Below are positions 1-12,028 of a DNA stretch of 64,000 bases, piece after piece. The notes below the pieces were generated by a model. The model worked only from the letters and a program-made list of their open reading frames with translations. It searched no databases and was not told where the DNA came from. Origin of the DNA: Incurvaria masculella. Lineage: Eukaryota > Arthropoda > Insecta > Lepidoptera > Incurvariidae. Positions within the stretch are counted from its first letter, which is position 1, and each line of letters starts with the position of its first letter. The position numbers and the translations under genes are program-made. The stretch is taken from assembly GCA_946894095.1 (NCBI GenBank), contig OX335660.1, forward strand, positions 16,869,001 through 16,933,000. Direction: 5' to 3'.

Positions 1-2017
1 AACCCGTACAAGATTTCCCTAATTCTCACAATGGTCACCCTAACGTGAGCGTGATTGTATAATATCAGACTTAAACGCGAGCAGAGCCGTAGGCACAGCT
101 AGTTCAGAGATATACCTTGAAATTTCAATCAATCTCTTACCTGCAAAAGATTTTACCAGCAATGTACAATACATTCACTAACACCACCAATCAAGCGAAA
201 TACTTTTCCTGTTTACAGTTATTTATAGATTTGATAAGGTTGTTCAAGGTAGTCGATTCCAGGATTGGTTATAAATATTAGGGCTCGTACACATACATGA
301 CTGCTTTTACCTACTTTTTTACCGCCTGCTCCTTATATTACCTTCCGTCGTATATGCTCGAGAAACAGGTGTGTCCAGTAGACTAGAGATATGGGCTCTT
401 AAAAAAAACGTGACACCCACAGTCCACAGATGGGACGGGAAAGACACGCTCTTCCGGTAGGTCATGGCCCAAGTGAGTCACCCGATCATCGAGAAGATCA
501 CGTCTGATAATTTAGATAACACGGATAGTGGATGTTGGGCGTGTGCCAGGCGGGCGGGCGGCGGGCGCTTCCGAGGCGTTGCTCGCTCACCCACTCCGCT
601 GGGGCATTGTGTCGATGTGCGCTCCCGTGTAATGGCTGCACACTATTTTTAATTAATTTTAGACTGAGAGCCGCGACATGTCTGACACATTTAACACAAT
701 CCTTAACAACTAGTTGGGTGAAAAGTGTATTAGAGATTTTAGGAATTTAGATTTTCTCAAATTCGTCTTTGAAAGATTCAGAATTTTTGAATCGCGCCGT
801 TGTTGATATCTGGCCCGAAACTTACGATGCTTTCACAATCTTTTTTATGTTAAGCACAGAAAATGGTCCGCGGTGCCCGATGACACCCATGGCCGTCTGA
901 ACTTTTAATTTACGATGTAGGAAAACGGGAACCAAATTATGATATATGTTGGACGTCAGGTATATAGGAAATACCCATTATTACTTAGGTTTTTTTTAAC
1001 TTGAATATTTCATTCAAAACATAAGCAAAATTAAATTTTCGAAAGATTCTCAGGTTAAATTTTGAAATATTTGGTAGGTATAAATAGAGTTTTTTCGATG
1101 TTTTAAATGAAATAAAGTATTAAACCATATTTGGTTCAAAGATTAAAGAACACACAACATTGTATTTTTTTATTTATAATGCTCATCACTTGGAAGAAGT
1201 AACAAGAAATGTGAAAAACTGGATATATACCTATTGCCGATTTTTTTCTATGGAGCAAAATTGGTGCCGTGGAAATTAAAATGATTCATTTCGTGCACAT
1301 ACATCTGAAGTTATATAATATTTAATTTGAGCTCGATAAGTTAAAAGTACTCTCTGAGAAATTAACGAATCACCAAGTGTCACCTAGCGGGCATACGCAG
1401 CCTTGATAAATCGCATGAAAGCCACCTTCAGAATGCTCAGATACCTAATTAAGGTTTGAAAGGACACCGTGACCTTTCCTATGAATATTATACTTACTGC
1501 GGATAGAAATAAAACACACCTCATCCCATAATATAAGACCTAGAATAAGCGTTTCAGCTCGCATCAAACCTCGTCAGCTAGCCTGCGGGCTAGGACGCGT
1601 AGGATACCCAGTCCCGTCCACGCCCCCTCCCTCTCTTTACGTATCCATATTCTGTAGAATCCCTTCAGTGACTTCTTCGCAGCTCTCTCCATGTATGAGC
1701 TAAGCGTTGATCTTGGCAGGCCAAGACTATTAAGGAAATTAAAATTAATCCCCTTTCTCCGACTTCAACAGCAAACAGTACCGCATTGAACCCATTTCTA
1801 CTATCCGGTCTACTAAATTTACTTGTTCACTTTATAGTTTTGGTCCATACCTAGGGAAATTAAGGTTGATTCCCCATGGAAATGTATTATGTGGACATGT
1901 ATTACATGTTTTGTCGCTTTCGAGTCCAATCCTGTATGCTGTGGTACAGGTTTATGAAGGCACCTGGTAGTGCTTCTTATGTGTATCCATCAAGAATTGC
2001 CAAACTTTAGCTGCAAC
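1..2017. other. No gene recognised
   Basis: AT-rich sequence. A GC-rich patch at 540-630 carries a short open frame with no family resemblance. No repeat matching elsewhere in the window was seen. Confidence 0.4.
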
Positions 2018-2396
2018 TTTTTTTTTTTTATGTGACTGGACATGGATGGCTAATACCCTTCTGTCATGGTATTAGCCCAACACACCACATGGGAACTAGG
2101 TGCCATGCCAGGACCTCCCTATATTGCACGGCTACATTGAACTGGATGGAAAACACGGACAATTTTCATTGCCGCTTCGACCATCGTTCATCCAATGCGA
2201 TGGTACCAACCCGGGCGGGATTAACCCTACCACCTAGTAAGTAAGGAAGGGGACCTACAGTTTAACGTGGAATCCGAACCACGGCCAGCCTCTCTCAACG
2301 GTCAATGTTCACCTATCCAAGACCAGACCGGACCCAGCGTTGCTTAACTTCGGAAAGCGATCGCCGAAGTGTCGCGCCACTGGGCCACTGAGGCTA
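2018..2396 (-). mobile_element. SINE with 5S rRNA-derived head (copy A)
   Basis: Begins on the plus strand with a T run (the A tail of the minus-oriented element), followed by the shared SINE body (GGTACCAACCCGGGCGGG... on plus) and ending in the 5S-like head near 2300-2370. Full length, about 380 bp. Confidence 0.75.
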
Positions 2397-3640
2397 ACAA
2401 AAACCTAGTATTCATAAAGGTTTGGGGCACATAAGCGGCTCCAGGTTTAACAAAGTTTACCTTCTAAAAGCCAAAACTGCTTTCCCCACGCTAGTTCGAG
2501 GTATAGATTGGCTGATAGGCTGTTATCCCAGTTATTATTGTCACGGCCGGAGATTCGGGGATTCCGAGAAATACTCGATCTGAGCAGTACCTAACTAGCT
2601 TTTTATGCGCCCGGCGTGCCCTATATGTGCTAATAACTAGGTAACATGCATGACCCAAAACTTGGTAGTGGTCTGGTCATTTCAGCGCCCTCTGCCTGGG
2701 CACCGCAATCACGCCGTCGTCACTCCTCGTCTGTGTGAGATTCACAGTCGCCGCAGCGGCGGAGCGCGGTGCGATACGAAACATCGTTAGGGTTATCACT
2801 CGACACAATGGGGATATTAAAATAAACCAGACTGTACGAAATTATTATTATTGATTGTATGTTCTTTTTTCAACACATGTTTACATCATCATTCGTTTAA
2901 CTTTTAACAATAAACTTTTTATACATTGCTCACATTATAAGAACATAAACATTATTTTTAAGATATGTACCTTACATTGGTAATATAAATGATGGATCAA
3001 ATATTGAGTACTTTCAAGGGTTAACAAATAATTTATAATTCCGCTTTTTCATCTTTAAAGCTTATAAGATTACTTAAACCCATTACTTAAAACGAAGAAA
3101 AAGCACACACACACAACCACTCCAAAAAATCACCACGTTGGTCGACTATGCACGTTGAAATAATAAATAACTCGGAGTACCAAACTCCGCGCACCCCCGC
3201 ACCACGCACACATAGCCGATAGCACACACATAGAAATACACTCATAAGTGTCGCTTCTGTTACGTTAGTTATTTATTCCGTGCCGCAATACCCTAGTTAT
3301 GGCGCTGAATCTAAGATATAAGGTGGTTTAGCTATAAAAGTGGCATCTGCATGTTTGTGAGTAGTTATATGGATATAAATATGTATGATTGAAATTGAAT
3401 GATTGATTATGTATATTTCGAGTATGTGATAGGGTGAAAAAAGCTAGTAAAACTGTTGGAAGATGAAAGAAAATGAACAAATAAGTTTTATAATAGGTAA
3501 ACGACTTTATCAAGCCTCATGTTCTACAAAACTGAAAATAAAAATGTTTCTTCTGAAAGTTCCCATAAGATTGATAACAGTTTGATAACGGCGAATGCCG
3601 AAATATTACTGCTTTTTACGATATATATGTTGTGTTTCAG
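2397..3640. other. No gene recognised; GC-rich patch at 2690-2785
   Basis: The patch (CAGTCGCCGCAGCGGCGGAG) could be a 5' UTR or promoter, but no start codon or splice pattern supports that. The rest is AT-rich with a CA run near 3103. Confidence 0.35.
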
Positions 3641-3769
3641 GATCGGCTCCCGATTCCCGATCCTGCACTCCCTGCACCCCATTGCAGCTACAGGGGCGCG
3701 GCTCGCGCCACCCGATCCGTATAGAGACGGCGACGCGGGACACAAGAGGCGTTCAGCTACATACAACCA
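3641..3769 (+). other. GC-rich patch, possible exon of unknown gene
   Basis: A good acceptor (gttgtgtttcag) is followed by about 130 bp of GC-rich sequence in AT-rich surroundings. It is open in two frames, one reading IGSRFPILHSLHPIAATGAR then LAPPDPYRDGDAGHKRRSA. No donor or stop is placed with confidence, and the opposite strand is also open. Recorded as a candidate only. Confidence 0.2.
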
Positions 3770-3779
3770 GATTAGCTGT

Positions 3780-3826
3780 TTTTCTTATTTATTTGCTTAT
3801 TTATTTATTTATTTACTTATTTAGTT
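3780..3826 (+). repeat. (TTTA)n microsatellite
   Basis: TTATTTATTTGCTTATTTAT and variants; a simple repeat next to the GC-rich patch at 3641. Confidence 0.8.
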
Positions 3827-3829
3827 ATT

Positions 3830-5604
3830 TTTACCGTATTGGTTCTGTAGGCAGACATAATATTCCCATAAGATGGCGGACAAAAAAAAATAACTTGAAT
3901 TACTTATTTTGAAAGGTTTTTTTTGTGTTTTCTTAGTTAAAAGTGGGTCAAAAATTTTCCAATGGCAAAACATGTCTTTTGATTCATTAGCGCTTTGGGC
4001 TTCGAAAGTCAAGTGGATTCATGGCCTTTTAATAAAAGCTTGTGATTGCATAACAAAAACGAATCATTTCAGTTTTAAAAAAAGTTACACAGTTGTTACA
4101 ACAATAAAGTTCTATTAAGCACTTATAAATGATTAAGGTTGCAATATATCCAGTTGAAATGTGCCAACATCTGGTTGAAGTAAATCAGAGGAACTGTCGA
4201 GACATGCTGTAAACACATGAAAAATCTCAGCATCAACACATGTTTCACGTAAGCCTAAGTCATGTTTGAGCTGGCTGCACTGTACAAAACCGAACAGAAA
4301 TTAAACAAGAAATGGCGTTTTGGCTAACAGTTCTGTGGTCTGACTTTGGGTGTTTTTGCTGACCGAAAAACAAGTAATGTTCTTATTGCTCCTCCTCGCC
4401 AAGGGGAAAAACAGTATAGGAACGAGATCAGCTGTCAACTGTCACCTCGACATCAAGTAACATCAAGCCTACAAATACATAACTTTGAGTAAAATTTCTT
4501 AGGCCCAATTTCCTCGAGGCAATAAACTTCCGCGATAAATGTCAGACAGACTGTCAAACAGCACTGTCGCTCATGTAAACGCCTCTGCAAGACGTATTTA
4601 CACTGACAGTATGTCTGACATTTCTCACTGTCTCGCATTTCTCACATAGAGATTGAAAATGACGTTTAATGAATTTAATTAGAATATGTTTGGTTGTGTG
4701 TGTGGATTGTGGTTTTTATAATGTCATTTTTCGTTTTCACGTTTGGCCTGGAGCGTAATGCTCCAGGCCAAACGTCTGGCAGATCGGGCTGATTCCGTCC
4801 TGTAAGGTCAAGAACAGGATAGAATGGAACCCTTTCTGCTCGAACAGCCTCTAGACTGATTTTCCCACATATCTTTATATTCATCATATTAGGTATTCTA
4901 TTGTTTTGAATAAAATCCACACCACTTGACGAGCCACTTGAGGGCTACCTTCATGTGTAATTGATTATTGTCTATCAAAAAAAAATTTAGCAGGTCAGTC
5001 AATTTAAAACATTTTCATGTTTTCTTTTTCGCTTTGAGAGTGGTTGTCAATGGCTGAACAGACTTAATTGAGTGCATGGGGATTACAACATAGATGGCAA
5101 CATTATTTTACAAACTGGCTTTAGCATCTGTAGGTACTTTACGCCAACATTTTGCAAGTTACATAGACCCTCAGCAATTTTTGGGTTTTTGTATATTATT
5201 TTAAATGCTAAGTCAAAAATTAAATGCAATAACGTTTTTACATTTTCAAAATCACTTTCTTTTAATGTACGCCTTTTGTGTATTACCAAAGTTTTTGATC
5301 TTTTGATGTTTGTTCTAGCATTTCTAATTGGAATAAAACCGAAAATGACCTAACTTTTTGCCTATGCTGATGTCTCATTCCCATTTGTCCACCCTGTCAA
5401 TGAAAAACAAGCTCGAATTGTAGGTACCTGCTAACTTTAAGTAAATTAGTAGATGTGCGTACATAGGTACTCTAATTGAACCACGCAAATCTGAGCGGCA
5501 AATTGGCCACGCGATACTCTATCAGTATGCATGGTGGTGGAGCATGATTCATAGCAATAAAGGTAAAGTTTCCAACGGACTAGCTCCGCTAGCAGCTGAT
5601 GGTA
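3830..5604. other. No gene recognised
   Basis: Only short frames; includes the 4739-4775 palindrome. Confidence 0.4.
4739..4775. repeat. Perfect 16-bp-stem palindrome, 5-nt loop
   Basis: ACGTTTGGCCTGGAGC, loop GTAAT, then the exact complement. GC-rich stem in AT-rich DNA. Confidence 0.85.
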
Positions 5605-6104
5605 CTTTTTAGGGTTCCGTACCCAAAGGGTGAAAACGGAACCCTATTACTAAGCCTCCGCTGTCCATCCGTCCGTCTGTCCGTCTGTCACAGGGCTGTA
5701 TCAAAGTAACCGTAACAGATAGACAGCTGAAATTTTCACAGAGTGTGTATTTATTTTGCCGCTATAAAAACAAATTCAGTTTCAGTTTCAGTTTCTTTAT
5801 TTCCTCCATTAGATGTATATTACACACTCGGATTCGTCATTTTTTTTTCTCCTGTCGGTTCGATTACTTCTGGCGAAGAAGAGCCGACAAGAAACTTCGT
5901 CAGGTTGGTCATTGTATTATTATTTTTTCCAGTGATACTTACAAACTAGTTTACAGTGATTGATTGATTACTACTGGTAAGATTAAGAAATAATTAAAAT
6001 TAAAGGGGTCCCCATACAAAAAACGTTATTTTTTTGTATACATTTTTTTACGATGGTACGGAACCCTTCGTGTGCGAGTCCGACTCGCACTTGGCCGGTT
6101 TTTT
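5605..6104 (+). repeat. GTTCCGTACCC repeat with nested insertion
   Basis: Opens TTTTTAGGGTTCCGTACCC and closes GTGCGAGTCCGACTCGCAC-TTGGCCGG. Compared with the ~290-bp copy at 23748, about 210 bp (5770-5980; TTTCAGTTTCAGTTTC...) are inserted in the middle. Confidence 0.65.
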
Positions 6105-7500
6105 ATATGGAGCCATGGGTGACTGTGCTAGACAGTTCAAAAATAAATAGACAGTATTATAGTCTCTCCAACCAGTGAAAGTCTTGAGAAATCGGGAAAC
6201 TACGAATATACAAAAACGCAGACCTCTGAGCAACTCAGTTATCTCTTACCTCTGTTTTCACCACCTCCGGCTACTGAAATCCGATAGTTAACTTTCGGCC
6301 ACATTGCATATTTGCATGGTGTAACCGAAAAATAACTTTGGTATTTTTGTAGCTGGAGGTGGTGAAAATGAGTGTTAGCTGCAACAAATAAGAAGTGCGT
6401 TCTTGCAAGCTAAGACATCTTAGAGTCAAAGGATTTCCAAGTTGCTGTATTTTCGCAGTTCTTTTCATAATTCTTGCAATTTATCGTTGTCCAGGAGGAC
6501 CCTACAAACACATTTCTGGCATGTCACCCAATTATAGAAGTGGAATTATGCACTCTGTTTTCGGTGCATGCATTGTGTAAATCCCAAACAAGAATTAGGA
6601 TAAAAATCCTCAAAATATTTGATATGTTTTTTTAAATATTTTAAAGTTAATTGAATTCCAAATTGTTTGAAATTTATAAGAAACCTAACATTTTTTATTA
6701 ATTCAATGATGAAACCCTTTCTATTATATATTCCAGCATGGGATTGTAGACTAGAATAGATTACTAGAAATACTTTGGTGAAAATTATTGGCTCGAGGAG
6801 GGGACATTATCTGTTTAACTGTTTATGATTAAATGTATGCTTCAGTGGTATAATCCGTTAGCAAATGATACCAGGTTTAATCATTTGATGAGCAACCCTT
6901 CTGTATGAACCCGTCAATGAACTAGAGAGGGTAATTTCGGCAGTCCGAAAGTAGACAACATGAGTTCACTTAAAACCAGAACTACTATTTTCATTCGACT
7001 CAAAATATTACCTACTTTTTATATAAGTTAATTTATTGCTATTTTTTATTGTTATTGGTTTTTTTTATTGTTGAATAAATCTATATCTTTCTTTCAAGTC
7101 CATTGTTAGTTCCACTGTGAATTTATTAATCTGAGAACATTATTCTACCGGTTGCAGTTTGTCTGCACTTAGACTAGAGCACTAAAAAAAAAGTTTATTT
7201 GTAACAGCCTGTGTAGTTATCCTTAACATTGTGTTAGGCACCTTTAGCATGTTTGGCAGGGGGGGGGGGGTCGAATGGTGATAAAATAAACCCATGCACA
7301 GGGTGGGCCCCCCACCGCGGGAGCTAGCAACCTAAATGTTTATCACTTTATATAAATATTAGCGTTTCTCTTATTTATTTATGATATTTCTGTAGGCAGA
7401 AATAATATTTATATTAATAAAGTATACATCTCTGATGAAGTTTTTTTCCTGATATGTTCGTAAGACCCTAAAATACATGTTCAGTTTATCGGTGAGATTT
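6105..7500. other. No gene recognised
   Basis: Contains an 11-base G run near 7260 and AT-rich DNA; 6230-6370 has two facing copies of a CACCTCC-type block. No supported exon. Confidence 0.4.
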
Positions 7501-7621
7501 ACAGCTTGCCTCACTCGCTAAACCACAACCGAACCTTTTTTCATAACTGCAAAATAATTAAAGGTCGTCAGTCGACCCTCGTGCAAGCAGACTCAACAGG
7601 TGGCGGAACAGGTGCACTAAC

Positions 7622-7766
7622 CGAGCTCGGCGAGGAGGCCGGGGGCGTGCGGCGCGGGCGGCGCGGCCGGGGCCCACTGCGGCCGGCGCGCCTGCGGCTC
7701 GCGCTCGTCGTGCGCGGCGCCCAGCTGCAGCGCGAGCGCGCACAGCAGCACGCCGGAACAACGCAT
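7622..7766 (-). CDS. Candidate first coding exon of a secreted protein (unidentified)
   Basis: From ATG at 7766 the minus strand reads MRCSGVLLCALALQLGAA, a good signal peptide (short basic n-region, Leu-rich core, Ala-Ala cleavage site), then HDEREPQARRPQWAPAAPPA and PHAPGLLAEL. It ends at a fair donor G|gttagt after 48 codons plus one base. It sits in a CpG-rich island in otherwise AT-rich sequence. An in-frame upstream ATG at 7826 would add 20 residues and spoil the signal peptide. I found no convincing downstream exon on the minus strand within the window, so the gene is incomplete here or runs off the left edge. Confidence 0.45.
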
Positions 7767-8367
7767 CACACTCGCACACCACTCACATCGGTGCACCACG
7801 CGTCGCACACTACGCCACACGGTCACTACACTAACGGTACTAACGCTACAGGGGAAACGGGACTGATGTCGCGCGGTATGAAAGCCTGCAGGAAAAATCG
7901 CTCGCTCAAGGCTGAAGCGCGGCGGTCACTGTGAATCACAGAATAAAACTGGACACAATACGTAGTTTTGTAGTGTAGAAAAAGTCGAGAGAACGAACGA
8001 ACGGCACTAGCAAATGGCACAAGCACGACTGTCAGCCACAGAATATACAGCTGGTGGATGAAGGTTAATGTCACTGTCATTTTAATATTAGTTTTTGTTA
8101 CATTTATCCATTTGGAAAGGCAAAGTTGTTGACACTTTACAAAGAGTGTACAGCTCGGTGTACAGTCGTTTCGGTTGAAATCTATACACCCGAAATAGAG
8201 ACAAATTTGAGACCTCTTTCTGACATGCTTACGTCAACCATAAAGTAAAAGGGACTTAGGAAGTTTACTCACGAAACGTTCGTACGCTCGCGACTCACCA
8301 ATGCAGCTTCAGCGTGGTAAGTGCTAAGATTAGCCACTCAGGGAAAGATAATCCAGATCTAGCAAAA

Positions 8368-8590
8368 CATCACCCTCCGCATGATAGTAGGAGCCGGGCG
8401 CTATGTCAGAAATGACGTAATAGTCAACGAAGTGCAGATGCCACCGGTGGAGAAATTCATTATGAAGCTCGCGCGCCGCATGTTCGAGCGCGTCGATGCT
8501 TCACCACACCACATTCACACCTCACCAACTTTGCTCCCCTGCCCGCACGGCCGCCCGAAGGACGTCCGCTGCCCCGAGAGCTCCTGCTGC
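8368..8590 (+). pseudogene. LINE ORF C-terminal fragment (Jockey-like)
   Basis: It reads RYVRNDVIVNEVQMPPVEKF then IMKLARRMFERVDASPH, the typical last segment of Jockey/CR1-type reverse-transcriptase ORFs. It is followed without break by another LINE's coding region. Confidence 0.55.
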
Positions 8591-9150
8591 GCTCCCTGTC
8601 GTTCCACTCCATTATGGGCATCACATTTACGGAAGAAGACACACGAAGCTCTCTCTTCGACTTCAAGGAGGACCGGTAGTGGGCCCCGATGGTATTCTTG
8701 CAATTCTACTAAAGCAATGCACTCTAAGTAAACCCCTACAGCAGACTATGAAATGTTCGTTTCAGAGTGGTCCAGTACCAGAAGACTGGAAAGAGGCTCT
8801 CGTGACCCCATTTAATAGAAACGGAGACAAGTTGAACCCCTTTAACTACAGACCCATAAGCCTTACCTGTATAGACTGCCAATGCATGCAAAATGCATGG
8901 AAGAAATCGTAAACCGAAGCTTGAGAAACTTCTTGGAAGAGCACCATGTAATTGCAGAGCAGCAACGTGGGTTCGTTAGAGGGCGATCGACAGTGACCAA
9001 CCTCCTAGAATACCTCGAATCCGTGGACAACTGAACTCTACAATCGCAGAGCAGCCGACGTCATCTAGTTAGACTTCGAGAAGACCTTTGATCGCGTCCC
9101 AATACGTCGACTGATTGCAAAGCTGGAGCACGTTGGAATTCGTAGACACC
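8590..9150 (+). pseudogene. LINE reverse transcriptase, 5' part (frameshifted, interrupted)
   Basis: Fragments GPDGILAILLKQC, GPVPEDWKEALVTPF, NYRPISLTCID, EEHHVIAEQQRGFVRGRST, LDFEKTFDRVP and LIAKLEHVGIRRHL run in RT order over several frames with stops. This is the fingers/palm region of a CR1/Jockey-type LINE. It stops at LEHVGIRRHL and resumes at 10466 beyond an insertion. Confidence 0.75.
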
Positions 9151-10465
9151 TACTTTTGTATTGTATTGTTTATTCATCATCCATAGACAGTACACTGCAC
9201 TCGGATTTGTCATATTTTAGCATTGGCCAGTTCAGCGAAACAAAACACAGCGAAGAAGAACTGGAAAGAAACTCCGCTGTTTTTTTTTTTCAACGTCCAC
9301 TTAGTCTAAGTTTACAAAAGTGTTTGTCAATTATTTTAACAGAAACATAGGTAAAACACTAAATTCACATGAATACACAAAAATTTACAATCCATGCCGT
9401 ATGCAACAGTTCATGACAAATATCATTTTATTTGCAAAGACAATCCCCTCCAACTAATATGTTGCCAATTGGAGCAGGCCAGTCCCCACAAACAGCACCC
9501 GTTCACGAGCATCACGCCGGGCACAGCCATTACCTCTTTCAACCATATTTTAGGGAAAGAGATAACCTGAGCCAAGCGTCACCGTAAGCAAGGACTTTTA
9601 AGCGATGCACTGCTCCAGTGGCAACACAACACTGTGAAACACTTGCACATTAGGTTTTAATACTATGAGTTTTGTCATAAACTACTACAGTACAGCTGAT
9701 CACATAGTTACATATCCCTTTAAATGCTACCACCTACAGACAATTAAGAGTATAATGGTTTGAGAGCATCCCTATCAATAAAGTAATAATAGATTCCTAT
9801 ATGAGATTTTGACCAATACCGAGAAACTAATAATGCTTAACTAAAATAAAATAAAAATAAAATTCGGGTGTATAGAGCCCTCGTCATTATTGATACGAAA
9901 TTGTATCAAATCAAAATTGCTTGGTTAGTAATTTCATACTACAAGTAGTACTTATCATAAAAGTAGTAAAGATACAAAATGTATCAGGTGTCAAAAATTA
10001 GTAAAAATAAAATTAGTCAAAATAGTAATAATAATAGGATACTTTTTGTACCCAGTCAGCAGGCAGTCAAAATCTCAGTAAATTCAAATTTATCAGCTAG
10101 GGCATCTTTAATACAATAGTAAGCCTTATGTGTTAGCAACTTCTTAACCTTAACTTTAAAAGAATTTTCAGATAAATCTCTCACCTCTTTGGGCAATTTA
10201 TTATAAAATCTAACACTGTTACATATAAAACTCTTAGATGTTTTGACTAATTTATGACTAATTACTTTAACATTGTTCTTGTGTCTTGTGTTATAGTTAT
10301 GAACATCACAGTTAAGGGTGAAATCATTTATATGTTTTCTTGCATAGCAGATGTTTTGAAAAACGTAAGCACTTGGCAAAGTTAAGATTCCTACGTCACC
10401 AAACACCTTTCTACAGGAATCTCTCGTCCTCATGCCAAGCATGCATCGCAGTGCTCTTTTCTGCA
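9151..10465 (-). mobile_element. 5'-truncated LINE inserted inside another LINE
   Basis: Minus strand 10466-10056 encodes a 136-residue RT C-terminus (MQKRALRCMLGMRTRDSCRK..., NYNTRHKNNVKV, FYNKLPKEVRDLSENSF, HKAYYCIKDALADKF). The rest to 9151 is its 3' UTR, including a block seen again at 33385. It splits the other RT exactly between GIRRHL and WIEAYLSDRRH. Confidence 0.7.
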
Positions 10466-10905
10466 AAATGGATAGAAGCCTACTTAAGCGACCGACGTCA
10501 TTCTGTCAGAATCGGTAAAGCTGTATTAGATAAAAAAAACATGCCTGGAGTCGGGTCCGACAAGGTTCCGTGATTTCAACCACCTAATTCAACATTTTCA
10601 TCACCGACCTCCATGCAATCATTGAATGAAACAACAGTTTTTTAGCGGACGACTCAAAATTCTTTGCAAATCCCAATTTCCTCATTCTTAAGTTCCAAGA
10701 TGATCTGATCAGAGTTCACTAGTGGTCAATGGACTGGCTTATCAAATTAAATGCTCCGAAGTGTACTGTCCTGCACCTGGGACAGGAGAACCTGCAACAC
10801 TATTACCACATTAATAACATCCAACTCCTCGAAGTGTATCAACAAAGAGACTTGGGAATCCTGGTCAACCATGACTAGAAGTGGGAACACGAAGATAGTA
10901 AAAAG
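10466..10905 (+). pseudogene. LINE reverse transcriptase, 3' part
   Basis: Continues the RT broken at 9150: WIEAYLSDRRHSVRIGKAVL, ADDSKFFANPN, WSMDWLIKLNAPKCTVLHLG, then QQRDLGILVNHD, with frameshifts and stops. The catalytic YxDD is represented by ADDS in this degraded copy. Confidence 0.72.
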
Positions 10906-10924
10906 CGCAATCCGCCAAAGTACC

Positions 10925-11045
10925 AGAGTAGTCGATATTGGACACCGGGTGTCTAAGCTCAAGTGGCAGTGGGCTGGTCACGTCAGCCGAAGAGACAACG
11001 ATCATTGGAGTAACCGTGTTTCTACACTGGCGGTAAAGATACCTA
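10925..11045 (+). pseudogene. RTE-like LINE fragment
   Basis: It reads RVSKLKWQWAGHVSRRDNDH then WSNRVSTL, the WAGHVAR-type motif found near the end of RTE/BovB-type ORFs. Only about 40 residues remain. Confidence 0.5.
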
Positions 11046-11194
11046 CTTTTTTTTACTTTCCGCTTTCGCTTTCATGAGTAGACCCCTAGGTGCGCGAACG
11101 CTGTGCCAGGCGCTACGAAACAGAAGAGAGTGACGTCCCGCCGCGCCGTCTCCTCCACCGCTGCCTGAGAACCTAGCCAGCGTGTAGCACCAAT

Positions 11195-11370
11195 TTTTTT
11201 TTTTAACCGACTTCAAAAAAGGAGGTGGTTCTCAATTCGACTGTATTTTTTTAAATGTTTGTTACCTCAGAACTTTCGACTGGGTGAACCGATTTTGATG
11301 ATTCTTTTTTTTATTTGAATGCTGGTGCTTTCGGTGTGGACCATATTAATTTGGTCTAGTTCTGACATTT
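11195..11370 (+). repeat. ACCGACTTCAAAAAAGGAGG dispersed repeat
   Basis: A short element with the block ACCGACTTCAAAAAAGGAGG followed by GGTTCTCAATTCGACTG and AACCGATTTTGATGATTC. I recognise this as a frequent lepidopteran repeat; its class is not clear. A shorter trace (ACCGACTTCAACAAA) is at 13042. Confidence 0.5.
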
Positions 11371-11764
11371 CATTTCATTTATTTATTCAACTTCTGGTAG
11401 TCAAACTACACTAAATCACAGTTTGATTGATCAGCGGCACAGAATAACTAATAGTGCTACGCACAGAAGTTGCACTCCCCGACAGTATTTTTTCAATTTT
11501 CATCCTAAATGCCAGCGCGGCGGCGAGATGAAACGCGTCGTCGTTTACCCGCCCCATATCGCTGGAATGCGGCTTGCGCTAGGGTTATCACACACTGCCG
11601 CCGCCAAACCGTATTGTTTGGTATTGTCCGGGTTATTGTTGTTATTGGCCGGGTTGATAATATCACATTTGATAAAAAGGTGGTCGAAACGGTAATAAAA
11701 CATTGTCCGTGTTTTTCATTCAGTTCAATATCGCCGTGCTCATGAAAGGAAGGTCCTGGTATGG

Positions 11765-12028
11765 CAAAAACCGGCTAAGTGCGAGTCGGCCTCGCACAAG
11801 AGTTCCGTACCATCGTACAAGATCAAACAAAAAATATATTTTTTTGTATGCCCCCCTTTAACTTTTATTATTTTTTTATTTAACCTATTTGTTGTTCTAA
11901 TGGTAAAATAATTACACACTCTGTGAAAATTTCAGCTGCCTATCTATTACGGTTCCTGAGATACGGACGGACAGCGGAGGCTTAGTAATAGGGTTCAGTT
12001 TTCACCCTTTGGGTACGGAACCCTAAAA
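11765..12028 (-). repeat. GTTCCGTACCC repeat
   Basis: Reverse orientation: starts AAAAACCGGCTAAGTGCGAG and ends GGGTACGGAACCCTAAAAA. Same family as 5605. Confidence 0.65.
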
